64,000 nt of DNA from RPQJ01 sp963706535. GTDB lineage: Bacteria > Pseudomonadota > Gammaproteobacteria > Steroidobacterales > Steroidobacteraceae. Shown here piece after piece: positions 40,035 to 49,134 of the stretch. The stretch covers positions 62,001 to 126,000 of the forward strand of contig CAVPMU010000015.1 in assembly GCA_963706535.1 (NCBI GenBank), written 5' to 3'. Numbering within the stretch: position 1 is the first letter of the stretch; each line of letters opens with the position of its first letter. The notes below the pieces were generated by a model. The model saw only the letters and a program-made list of their open reading frames with translations, was not told the origin of the DNA and searched no databases. Position numbers and translations under genes: made by a program.

Positions 40035-43000
40035 ATGTCGCGCTCTCTCCGTGAGCTGTTGAAATTTTCCGTCCCGCTCGTAGCGTCAGCGGCGCTGTTG
40101 TCCGGTTGCGGCAGCGGCAGCGGGGGTTCTGCCGACCTCGATGACGGCGGTTCGACGAACTCGCCGCCACCGCCGGTGACGGTGACGGAGACGTTCAACT
40201 TCAAGGCCACTGCCGACTGGTTCGTGGTCGGCACGCCGCCGGTCCACGCTCGCTTCTCGGGCGGCGAGGCCACGGGCAACGGCGCCTGGATCATCCCCGA
40301 GGGCCAGACCGGGGTGGTGGACTTCGGCACGCCCGCGGATGCGGTCAAGTTCTCGACACAGGACGACTTCACGGCGGCCGCCGCGCTGGCCGCCCAGAAG
40401 GCGACGCCGCTGCCGCGTGCGCCTGAAAAGCCTGCCGACCCGCCGTTCGACGTGTCGATGTACGTGCGCGGGTCCGTGCGGGGCGACTGGGCCGTGCTTC
40501 CCGAGAATCAACTGCAGGAGACCGCGGTCAACGTCTTCGAAGTGACCATGCCGCTCGCGGCTGGGGACTACCAGTTCAAGGTGGCGGACGCCGTCTGGAC
40601 GGGCCTCACGAACTGCGGCGCCGATACCGACCCGACGCCGGTGACCGTGGGAGCGGCCTTCACGATGCAGTGCGACGCGTTGTCGCAGAACCTGCTGCTG
40701 ACGATCGCCGCGGCCGACGACTACAAGTTCACGTTCAACGCGACGGGTGCCGACAAGACCGCGCCGACGATCACCGTCGCGCGGGTGATTCAGGATGACC
40801 CGGGTGGTGGCGGCGAGGAGCCGGAGGACAGCACCGAGATCCGCATCTACGCGGTGGACGTGCTCACGGCCGGCGCCACGCCGACCCTGCTGAAGACCGT
40901 CAAGGGCATCGGCAGGCTCGACGTCGACGAACTGCGCCAGGGCGGCGCCACGCGCATCACCCGCATCGAGATCGAGAACAAGGGCACCGCCGGCAACGTC
41001 GGCGTCACCGACTTCGCGTGGACCGCGAGCCCGCGCTTCGCGCTCGCGAAGCAGAACGTCGACATCTACTACTCACGACCCACGGGCGGGGTCACCGGCA
41101 CCACCATCACCGTTGGCGGCACCGTCTACCAGTGCGCCCCGACCACGGACGCGTTCGGCTGTGTCGCGCGCAACGTTCCCGTCACGCCGTACGCCAACCT
41201 CAACATGACGGTCGACAATGCGGACGGCAGCTCGGAATCGATCCTGTTCAACGGTGGCAGCGGCACCGAGGAAGTCTATGCGTTCTCCGGTAGCACCATC
41301 GCGCGCAGCGGGACGCCGGGCGATCCGACCAAGGCGCTGCCGGCGCTGCCGCGCAACGAGAACGAGGTCATCCTGTTCTACAAGCGCGCCGACAACGTCT
41401 ACACGGGCTGGGGCGTGCACCTCTTCCCGACCGATCCGGCCGGCGACGCCTGGACCACCTGGGAGGCGCCGTTCCCGTACGAGGGAGTCGATCCGCAGTA
41501 CGGTGCCTATTTCCGCATCGCGTTGCCAGGCGAGGAGAGCCCGGCCTACAGCGCCAACCCGCCGGATTCCGACACCTTCCCGACGGCGCTCGGCTTCATC
41601 ATCCACAAGGCCGACGTGAAGGATCCGGGGCCCGACCAGGTCATCCGCGTCGCCCAGGACGGCAACATCGTATTCGTCGTCTCGGGCGTCAACGACGTGA
41701 GCCCGGTGCCGCCTAGCGGTGGCACCACGCTGCGCGTGGCCGGCGCGGCGGCCCACTGGGTGGACTCCGACACCCTGCTCTGGACGCCCGACGCCTCGGT
41801 CACGAAGGTCGAACTCCTCTATTCGCCCGATGCATCCATCAATGCAGGCCTGCAGGGCATCACCGGAACCTTCGAGACGATCGCGCTCACCAGCGGCACG
41901 AATCCGCAGCCCGCGTTCAACCAGACGCTGAACAGCCTCGAGGCCTGGACGCTTCCGGCGGCGGCGGTTTCCAAGGCGAAGGACCTCGCACGCGGCCAGC
42001 TGATCGCCATTGGACGCAATGCCGACAACGAGGCGGTGCAGGGAACTCTGTTGCAGACCGCCGGGGCGCTCGACGACCTGTACGCGGCCGCGGCCTACGG
42101 TGAAACCCTCGGCGTGACCTACGCGTCCGGCACGCCGTCGCTCGCCGTCTGGGCGCCGACGGCCCTCGAGGACCCGGGCCTCAGCGTGAACATCTACGAC
42201 GCCGCGGGCACCAAGCTCGAGACCGTGCCCATGTCGCTCGACGAGTCCACGGGCATCTGGAGTGTCACGGGCGATTCGGACTGGGACCGCAAGTTCTACA
42301 CGATCACGCTGCAGGTGTACTCATACGCCACGGATTCGATCGTGACGAACGAGGTCACCGACCCGTACTCGGTGAGCCTCGCGACCGACAGCGTGCGCAG
42401 CCAGTTCGTCAACCTCGATGATGCAGACCTGAAGCCTGCGGGCTGGGATTCGCTCGAGGCGCCGCCGCTCGCGGCACCCGAGGACAGCGTCGTCTACGAG
42501 CTGCACGTGCGCGACTTCAGCGTCGCCGATTCGAGCGTCCCGGCGGCCGACCGCGGCAAGTACACCGCGTTCGACATCCCCGGCACGGCGGGTCGCAATC
42601 ACCTGCAGGAGCTGGCGTCGGCAGGCCTGACGCACGTCCACATCCTCCCGGCCTTCGATTTCGCGACCGTGCCGGAGGACGCGGCCGACCGCGTCGAGCT
42701 CGACGATCCCGTCGAGGACCTGTGCGCCCGGGTCGCGGCGGCTGTCAGCCTGTGCGCCACCGACGCCGGCAAGACCATCCGCCAGGCAATGCGCGATGCG
42801 GTCGCGGCCAACCAGCTCGACCGCCCGCAGCAGATCACCGAGTGGATGCGGGGCATCGACGGCTTCAACTGGGGCTACGACCCGCTGCACTTCGGTGCGC
42901 CGGAAGGCAGCTACGCGACGGACCCGAACGGTGCGGCGCGCATCCTCGAGTTCCGCCGCATGGTCAAGGGCCTGAACGACATCGGGCTGCGCACCGTGAT

Positions 43001-45470
43001 GGACGTGGTCTACAACCACACCAATGCCTCGGGTCAGAACGGGCGCGCAACGCTCGACCGGCTCGTGCCCGGCTATTACCACCGGCGCGAGAACGCGAGC
43101 GGCAACGTGCTGAAGGACTCCTGCTGCGACGACACGGCGGCCGAGTTCAAGATGATGGAGAAGCTGATGATCGACACTGGCGTCACGTGGGTGCGTGACT
43201 ACAAGGTGTCGGGCTTCCGATTCGACATCATGACCTTCCACCCGCTGTCCTCGATGCAGAACTTCCAGGCCGCGGTGAAGGCGATCGACCCGTCGGTCTA
43301 CATTTACGGCGAGGGCTGGAATTTCGGCGCAGTGCAGAATGACGCCCGCTTCCTGACCGCGCGCCAGGCGAACCTCGGCGGCACGGGCATCGGCAGCTTC
43401 AGCGACCGTATCCGCGACCCGGTGCGTGGCGGCGGACCGTTCGACAGCGGTGCGGCCCACGTCGCGAACCAGGGCTTCATCTCGGGCCTGTTCTACGCGC
43501 CGAATTCCTCGAACTCCGGCGCGGTGGCCGAACGCGAGGAGATGCTCGCCGACTCCGACAACATCCGCGTGTGGCTGGCCGGCGGTCTCGCCGGCTACCG
43601 CTTCACGGATGCGACCGGAGCCACGGTCTCAGGCGCCGACATCGACTACGGCGGCCAGGAGTCCGGCTACACCGCGGACCCGCAGGAAGCCGTCAATTAC
43701 GTCTCGAAGCACGACAATGAGTCGCTGTGGGACATCAGCCAGTACAAGCATGCGACGGGAACCCCGCTCGCGGCCCGCGTGCGCGCCGACAACGTCGGCA
43801 TGTCCGTGGTCATGCTGGCCCAGGGCATTCCGTTCCTGCAGGCGGGGACGGAGATCCTGCGTTCGAAGTCGATGGACCGCAATTCCTACGACTCCGGTGA
43901 CTGGTACAACGAGATCGACTGGACGCTCGCCACCAGCAAGTGGAACGTGGGACTGCCGCGCGAGGCCGACAACGCCGGCAACTATCCGCAGGTGCAGAAC
44001 GTCATCCTCAACGTCACGGCAGCGCAGGACCAGGCGGCCCGTGAGGCCGCGCTGGCGAACTTCAAGGAACTGCTCGCGATCAGGAAGAGTTCGCCGCTGT
44101 TCCGGCTGCGGAGCCAGGCACAGGTCGACCAGCGCCTGAAGTTCTACAACACGGGACCGTTCCAGATCCCGGGCGTGATCGCGATGTCCATCGACGGCTG
44201 CACCGAGCCAGGGCTCGAACCCGACGAGGGCGCGCTCATGGCCATCTTCAACGCCTCGGATGACCCGCGGACGCTCGAGCTGTTCACGGGCGAGGCCTGG
44301 GACCTGCATCCGGTGCAGGCAACCTCGGCGGATGCCGTGGTCCGCACGGCGAAGCACGATGCGAACGGGTTCTTCGTTCCGGCGCGTACGACGGCCGTGT
44401 TCCGCAGGGCTACGCAAACGTCCTGCGCGCCGTATCCGCGTGACCTGTACGTGCGCGGCGGCTTCAATGACTGGGGCAACCCGACGCCGACCGAGCCGTA
44501 CAAGCTCGTCTTCCTCGGTGGCACGGGTTACTCCGTCTCGGCGCCGGTCGCGGCGGCGGGCAGCTACGAGTTCAAGATCGCCGATGCCGGCTGGACGGCG
44601 GATACCAACTGCGGCAGCGTCTCGGGCACGGTGGGCGTGCGGCTGGGCATCCCGCTGACGCTCATGTGTGCGAGCAATTCGGGCAACCTGGCGCTGACCG
44701 CGCCGACGGCGGGGGACTATACGTTCGCGCTCGACGCAGCAAGCACGGCGAGCCCGGTGCTGACGGTAACCAAGTCGCCGCCGACGCCGCTCACGCTGTT
44801 CGTGCGCGGTGGCTTCACGGACTGGGGCACCTCCCTGCCCCTGGCCTGGGACGGCATCAGCACCTATCGCGCGACGGCGGCAATCGCCGGCGGCAACGTC
44901 GGGACCGGGCTGCAGTTCAAGATCGCCGACAACGATTGGGGTAACACGACCGGTGGCGCCACGAACTGCGGCGGTGCGACCGCGGGGACCACCGTCACGA
45001 TCGGCACGCCGTACGCTCTCAGCTGCTTCACCACCTCGGAGAACATGGGCATCACGTTCCCGAGCGAGGGCAGCTACCTGTTCGCCATCGACTGGTCGAC
45101 GCCGGCCAGCCCGCAACTCACGGTCGAGAAGTACATCCTGGAAGCACCGTTGTTCGTGCGCGGACTCGGCGGCGACTGGTCCGATGGGCCGCAGAACCTG
45201 ATGAGCTACCTGGGCGGCGGCGTGTACTCGGTCAACAAGGCGGTGGCGGCGCTGGCCACCAGCTTCAAGATCGCGACGTCCGACTGGACCACCCTGGATT
45301 GCGGTGCAAGTAGCGCCGGCACGACCATTACCGTCGGCACTCCGTCGATATTCGCCTGCGGTTCGGGAACGTCGGACGTCGGAATCACACCCCCGGCGGC
45401 CGGTACGTACACCTTCGAGTTCAGGCGCATCGAGGCCGCTTCGGGCGAGGTGACCGTGACCGGCCCGTGA
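40035..45470 (+). CDS. Very large pullulanase-type GH13 lipoprotein with repeated glucan-binding modules
   Basis: An 1811-residue surface lipoprotein (lipobox LLSGC after MSRSLRELLKFSVPLVASAA) for branched alpha-glucans. Order of parts: an X25-like module (about 135-250, MYVRGSVRGDW); pullulanase-associated PUD/CBM41-like domains (about 260-560, with VILFYKRADNVYTGWGVHLF); an N2 domain (AAHWVDSDTLLWTPDASVTK); CBM48 (about 690-800); a GH13 barrel with DVVYNHTNASG, nucleophile Asp1064 (SGFRFDIMTF), acid Glu1093 (YGEGWNF) and Asp1227 (SKHDNESLW); and at the C-terminus three more modules starting LYVRGGFNDWG, LFVRGGFTDWG and LFVRGLGGDWS. ATG 40035 is preferred over GTG 40029 by spacing from AGGAG. 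A terminator follows. Confidence 0.93.
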   Translation: MSRSLRELLKFSVPLVASAALLSGCGSGSGGSADLDDGGSTNSPPPPVTVTETFNFKATADWFVVGTPPVHARFSGGEATGNGAWIIPEGQTGVVDFGTPADAVKFSTQDDFTAAAALAAQKATPLPRAPEKPADPPFDVSMYVRGSVRGDWAVLPENQLQETAVNVFEVTMPLAAGDYQFKVADAVWTGLTNCGADTDPTPVTVGAAFTMQCDALSQNLLLTIAAADDYKFTFNATGADKTAPTITVARVIQDDPGGGGEEPEDSTEIRIYAVDVLTAGATPTLLKTVKGIGRLDVDELRQGGATRITRIEIENKGTAGNVGVTDFAWTASPRFALAKQNVDIYYSRPTGGVTGTTITVGGTVYQCAPTTDAFGCVARNVPVTPYANLNMTVDNADGSSESILFNGGSGTEEVYAFSGSTIARSGTPGDPTKALPALPRNENEVILFYKRADNVYTGWGVHLFPTDPAGDAWTTWEAPFPYEGVDPQYGAYFRIALPGEESPAYSANPPDSDTFPTALGFIIHKADVKDPGPDQVIRVAQDGNIVFVVSGVNDVSPVPPSGGTTLRVAGAAAHWVDSDTLLWTPDASVTKVELLYSPDASINAGLQGITGTFETIALTSGTNPQPAFNQTLNSLEAWTLPAAAVSKAKDLARGQLIAIGRNADNEAVQGTLLQTAGALDDLYAAAAYGETLGVTYASGTPSLAVWAPTALEDPGLSVNIYDAAGTKLETVPMSLDESTGIWSVTGDSDWDRKFYTITLQVYSYATDSIVTNEVTDPYSVSLATDSVRSQFVNLDDADLKPAGWDSLEAPPLAAPEDSVVYELHVRDFSVADSSVPAADRGKYTAFDIPGTAGRNHLQELASAGLTHVHILPAFDFATVPEDAADRVELDDPVEDLCARVAAAVSLCATDAGKTIRQAMRDAVAANQLDRPQQITEWMRGIDGFNWGYDPLHFGAPEGSYATDPNGAARILEFRRMVKGLNDIGLRTVMDVVYNHTNASGQNGRATLDRLVPGYYHRRENASGNVLKDSCCDDTAAEFKMMEKLMIDTGVTWVRDYKVSGFRFDIMTFHPLSSMQNFQAAVKAIDPSVYIYGEGWNFGAVQNDARFLTARQANLGGTGIGSFSDRIRDPVRGGGPFDSGAAHVANQGFISGLFYAPNSSNSGAVAEREEMLADSDNIRVWLAGGLAGYRFTDATGATVSGADIDYGGQESGYTADPQEAVNYVSKHDNESLWDISQYKHATGTPLAARVRADNVGMSVVMLAQGIPFLQAGTEILRSKSMDRNSYDSGDWYNEIDWTLATSKWNVGLPREADNAGNYPQVQNVILNVTAAQDQAAREAALANFKELLAIRKSSPLFRLRSQAQVDQRLKFYNTGPFQIPGVIAMSIDGCTEPGLEPDEGALMAIFNASDDPRTLELFTGEAWDLHPVQATSADAVVRTAKHDANGFFVPARTTAVFRRATQTSCAPYPRDLYVRGGFNDWGNPTPTEPYKLVFLGGTGYSVSAPVAAAGSYEFKIADAGWTADTNCGSVSGTVGVRLGIPLTLMCASNSGNLALTAPTAGDYTFALDAASTASPVLTVTKSPPTPLTLFVRGGFTDWGTSLPLAWDGISTYRATAAIAGGNVGTGLQFKIADNDWGNTTGGATNCGGATAGTTVTIGTPYALSCFTTSENMGITFPSEGSYLFAIDWSTPASPQLTVEKYILEAPLFVRGLGGDWSDGPQNLMSYLGGGVYSVNKAVAALATSFKIATSDWTTLDCGASSAGTTITVGTPSIFACGSGTSDVGITPPAAGTYTFEFRRIEAASGEVTVTGP

Positions 45471-45500
45471 CGGCCCGAGACTGATTGATCCACACTATCC

Positions 45501-45538
45501 GGCCTGGCATCCGCAAGGGTGCCAGGCCGCTTCTTTTT
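45501..45538 (+). terminator. Rho-independent terminator after the pullulanase-type gene
   Basis: A perfect nine-base-pair stem GGCCTGGCA (45501-45509) / TGCCAGGCC (45520-45528) with a 10-base loop and the T-tract TTCTTTTT (45531-45538). It isolates the glucan gene from the next unit and argues against an SGNH gene start at 45519, which would fall inside the loop. Confidence 0.9.
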
Positions 45539-45563
45539 CGCTTGCGGGAGGACTGTGGGCAGG

Positions 45564-47324
45564 ATGAGCAGGGTCGAGGGCAGGGCTCCGCTGCGACGAA
45601 GGACGGTCATGTGGGCGATCGTGCTGCTCTTGCCGGTCGCGCTCCTCGGCCTCGCCGAGGCGACGTTGCGCCTTGCAGGCTACGGCCACGACCTCGAGCC
45701 ACTCTTCATTCCGAGCCCGCAGCAGCCCGCCTACCTGCAGGCGAATCCACGCGTCGTGACGCGGTTCTTCCTCGACCCCGCCCAGGCCCCGTCCGTCAGC
45801 ATCGAGACGGCCTACTTCCGCGCGCAGAAAGCGCCCGGCACGTTCCGCGTGTTCGTGCAGGGCGAATCGAGCGCTGCCGGGTTTCCCTACGGGCTCGGCG
45901 CCGCAGTGGCCGGCGCGCTCGACCAGCGCTTCGAGCGTGCGTTCCCGAGCCGCGAAGTCGAGGTCATCTCCACGGCGCTCTCCGCCGTGAATTCCTACGC
46001 ACTGCTCGACTTCGCCGACGAGATCATCGCCCAGCAGCCGGACGCCGTGCTGGTGTACGTGGGGCACAACGAGTACCTCGGCATCCTGGGCGTAGGCTCC
46101 ACGCTGCGCATCGCGGCGTCGCAGCTGCTGACGCGGGCCTTCCTCGCCGCGCGCGAGCTGCGCCTGTTCCAGCTGATGGCTCGCCTGCTTGGCCGTGGTG
46201 CGTCGCCGCCGGTCGACGGCGACCCCGTGGTCGGCGACACCTTGATGGAGCGGGTGGCCGGCGAGCGCTCGATCCCGCTCGACTCGACAATCTACCGCGC
46301 CGGGCTCGGGCAGTTCGACGCGAATCTTCGCCGGCTGCTGGCGAAGTACCGCGCAGCTGGCATCCCGGTATTCGTCGGCACGCTGGTGAGCAACGAACGC
46401 GACCAGGTGCCGCTCGCGGTTCTGAGCGGCGCGGAGGCGGACTCGGCCGGGGCCGCGAAGACCGCCTACCTCGCTGCGCAGGACACGGAAGCTGCCGGCA
46501 ACTACGAGGCCGCGCGCGAAGGATACGCGTGGGCGCGCGACCTCGATCCGCTGCGGTTCCGCGCGCCGTCGCAGTTCAACGCGACGATCGCGGCGGCGGC
46601 GGAGGCCAATGACGCGACCCTGGTCGATGTCCATGAGGGGTTCAAGCAGGCGAGCGAGCACGGGCTCATCGGCAACCAGTTGTTGCTCGAGCACGTGCAT
46701 CCGAATCTCGACGGCTACTTCCTGCTGGCCGACGCCTTTTTCGACGCGCTGGTCGCGCGGGGCATCCCTGGCCAGCCCGAGGTCGAGGTGACCGAGGCCG
46801 ACGCACGCGCCGACCTGCCCGTGAGCGAGGTCGATCGTCTCTTCGGCGAGTACAAGGTGCAGCGCATCAAGTCGGGCTGGCCGTTCGCACCAACCTGGAC
46901 GGCTCCCCAACTGCCGCCGGCCGCGTCGGAGGCCGAGCGACTGGCGCAGGACCTGTATTTCGAGCGCATCTCCTGGCCCGAGGCTCAGGACCAGCTGCGC
47001 CGCCACTACCAGGCGACGGGCGACCGTATCGGCTATGCGCGGGTGACGACGATCCTGGCCGACGCCTTTCCGTTCGCGGGGCAGCTGCAGTTCCAGTCCG
47101 CGGCCGCGTTGATCGAGCTCGAGCGACCCGCGGATGCACTGAGGTATTCGCGACGCGCGGTCGATCTCGAGCCGCGCAGCATCGACGCCCTGCTGGTGCA
47201 CGCGCACGGGCTCCTGTTGACCAGGCGCATTGCGGAAGGTCGGCAACAACTCGAGCGCGTGCTGGAAATCGAGCCGGGCAACGCGACGGCCCGGGAAGTC
47301 CTGTCGCAGCTCGGCGAGGGGTAA
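45564..47324 (+). CDS. Membrane-anchored SGNH-hydrolase-like protein with TPR repeats (copy 1)
   Basis: A 586-residue protein with one N-terminal membrane anchor (about residues 15-35), an SGNH/GDSL-like domain and C-terminal TPR repeats (about 480-585, YSRRAVDLEPRSIDALLVHA). SGNH block I is FVQGESSAAGFPYG near residue 108, an Asn block is VYVGHNEYLGILG near 168, and the final block is LLEHVHPNLDGYFLLAD near 375, giving Ser, Gly, Asn and His. It probably acts in the periplasm on an O-acyl or similar group of a glycan. A close paralog lies convergently downstream, next to carbamoyltransferase genes. ATG 45564 avoids the terminator; ATG 45609 is another option. Confidence 0.8.
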   Translation: MSRVEGRAPLRRRTVMWAIVLLLPVALLGLAEATLRLAGYGHDLEPLFIPSPQQPAYLQANPRVVTRFFLDPAQAPSVSIETAYFRAQKAPGTFRVFVQGESSAAGFPYGLGAAVAGALDQRFERAFPSREVEVISTALSAVNSYALLDFADEIIAQQPDAVLVYVGHNEYLGILGVGSTLRIAASQLLTRAFLAARELRLFQLMARLLGRGASPPVDGDPVVGDTLMERVAGERSIPLDSTIYRAGLGQFDANLRRLLAKYRAAGIPVFVGTLVSNERDQVPLAVLSGAEADSAGAAKTAYLAAQDTEAAGNYEAAREGYAWARDLDPLRFRAPSQFNATIAAAAEANDATLVDVHEGFKQASEHGLIGNQLLLEHVHPNLDGYFLLADAFFDALVARGIPGQPEVEVTEADARADLPVSEVDRLFGEYKVQRIKSGWPFAPTWTAPQLPPAASEAERLAQDLYFERISWPEAQDQLRRHYQATGDRIGYARVTTILADAFPFAGQLQFQSAAALIELERPADALRYSRRAVDLEPRSIDALLVHAHGLLLTRRIAEGRQQLERVLEIEPGNATAREVLSQLGEG

Positions 47325-47356
47325 GTCGCGATCCCGCGGCGTCGCGGTCCGCGGCG

Positions 47357-49090
47357 TCAAGGCGGAGGCGGGGCGTCCTGCTGCGATCGCATCTCGTCGA
47401 GCCAGTATTGCGCCCGCGAATCCTCCGGATGCGCCGCGAGGATCGCCTCGAGCGTCGCGATCGAACCCGCGACATCGCCCAGCATGAACTGCGCCTGCGC
47501 CAGCGAGAGCCGGATCTCGACACTGGCGGCATCGAGATCGACGGCGCGCTGCAGGTAATGCAGGCCACGCGCGGGCGATTCGGCCCGCAGCAGCAGGCGG
47601 CCCGCGGTGTATTGCGCCTCGGCCGAGGTCACGATGGCATCCGCAAGATTGACGGCGACGCGCGCCGCCTCGTCGTGATTGCCGGCCCGCTGGTACGCGG
47701 CGAGGGCGTCGTTCATCGCCTGCATCCAGCTCGACTGGCCGGCGAACCACGACTGAGCGATCTCCTCGATGCGATTGGTGGCCGCCGGCAGCTGCGTCGC
47801 CCGCCGCACAGGAACGAACGGCCAGTCGTTCTTCAGCACCGCCACCCGGTACTCGCCGTGCAGGCGATCCACTTCGGTGAGCGGCATCTCGCGCCGCGCC
47901 GTCTCGTCGTCCACCGCAACGGACGGTGGCCCCAGCCATTCGGTCATCGCGGGGAACCACGCGCTCGCGAGCCGGAAATACCCCTCCGCATTCGGATGCA
48001 CGTGCTCGAGCATCAGGTCGGCCCCGATGATGCCGTCGCGGGACGCGGACGCGAGCGCCTGCTGCACGTCCACGAGTCGTGCCCCGCTGGCCGTGGCCAG
48101 TTCGCGGATCAGCTCGTTGAAGGACTCCGGCGCGCGAAAGCGCAGCTCGTCGCGGTCCTTGGCAGCCAGGTACTCGACGCGCGCCGCGGCGAAGTCGCCC
48201 GCAGCGTCGAGGCGCTGCGCCTCGCGGAAGCGTGCGATCGCCGACGCCACGACGTTGTCCGGCGAGGCGCTCGCGAACGGTGGCTGGTCGCGTTCGTTGC
48301 TCGCCAGCGTGCCGATGAACACCTCGACGCCGGCCTCGCGGTACTTTCGCAGCAGGCGGTCGAGGTTGCCGCGGAATTGCTCCAGGCCCCGTCGGTACAG
48401 CGGCGAGTCGAGCGGGATGGACCGCTCGGCAGCGACCCGCGCCATCAGCGTGCCGTCGTGCCGCGGCAGTTCGTTACCGCCACCGACCGAAGCCAGCAGC
48501 TGCTCGAGCGACCGGTACAGGTGCAAGCGGCGCAGCCGGGCGATCGTGCGGGCCACTGCCGGTGAACGCGCACTCGCGAGCGATGAGCCCACCCCGCCGA
48601 TTCCCAGGTATTCGTTGTGGCCCGTGTAGATCACGACCGCGTCGGGCTCGCGCTCGATGATTTCCTCGGCAAAGTCGAGCAGCACGTAGCTCGTGACCGC
48701 GGCCATGGCGGTGTTCACGACCTCGACGCGCCGGTCCGGATACGCACGTTGCAGCCGCTGCTGCAGCAGGGCCGCCGGCGACGCCCAGCGGCCGTACGGG
48801 AATCCAGCGGCGCTCGACTCGCCCAGCACGAAGATGCGCAGTGTCCCCTCGGCCTTGCGCTCCGGGAACCACGTCGTGTCGATGCTGACGGCCGGTGCCT
48901 GGCGGGGATCGGGGAAGAACCGCTGGACGGCGGCCGGGTTGGGCTGCAGGTAACCCGGCGCGTCGGGCACGGCCACGAACAGCGGCTCGAGCCGGCCCAT
49001 GCCGGCGGCACGCAGCGCGAGTTCCACGCCACCGAAGAGCGCAATCGGCACGAGCAGCGTGATCGCGAGGAACAGGTTCCGCTTCGACAC
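47357..49090 (-). CDS. Membrane-anchored SGNH-hydrolase-like protein with TPR repeats (copy 2)
   Basis: A 577-residue paralog of the gene at 45564-47324, facing it tail to tail with a 32-base gap. It has the same plan: N-terminal anchor (MSKRNLFLAITLLVPIALFG), block I FVLGESSAAGFPYG near residue 92, VIYTGHNEYLGIGGVG near 155, LMLEHVHPNAEGYFRLAS near 360, and C-terminal TPRs (LHYLQRAVDLDAASVEIRLS, then LAQAQFMLGDVAGSIATLEA). It diverges from the carbamoyltransferase gene 44 bases away, so the two may share a control region. The likely substrate is a carbohydrate or lipid product of the neighbouring cassette (inference). Confidence 0.8.
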   Translation of the reverse strand: MSKRNLFLAITLLVPIALFGGVELALRAAGMGRLEPLFVAVPDAPGYLQPNPAAVQRFFPDPRQAPAVSIDTTWFPERKAEGTLRIFVLGESSAAGFPYGRWASPAALLQQRLQRAYPDRRVEVVNTAMAAVTSYVLLDFAEEIIEREPDAVVIYTGHNEYLGIGGVGSSLASARSPAVARTIARLRRLHLYRSLEQLLASVGGGNELPRHDGTLMARVAAERSIPLDSPLYRRGLEQFRGNLDRLLRKYREAGVEVFIGTLASNERDQPPFASASPDNVVASAIARFREAQRLDAAGDFAAARVEYLAAKDRDELRFRAPESFNELIRELATASGARLVDVQQALASASRDGIIGADLMLEHVHPNAEGYFRLASAWFPAMTEWLGPPSVAVDDETARREMPLTEVDRLHGEYRVAVLKNDWPFVPVRRATQLPAATNRIEEIAQSWFAGQSSWMQAMNDALAAYQRAGNHDEAARVAVNLADAIVTSAEAQYTAGRLLLRAESPARGLHYLQRAVDLDAASVEIRLSLAQAQFMLGDVAGSIATLEAILAAHPEDSRAQYWLDEMRSQQDAPPPP

Positions 49091-49134
49091 GGTTCTTTGG
49101 TGTTAGATTGCGCGCGATCCGGCGAGGACCGTGC

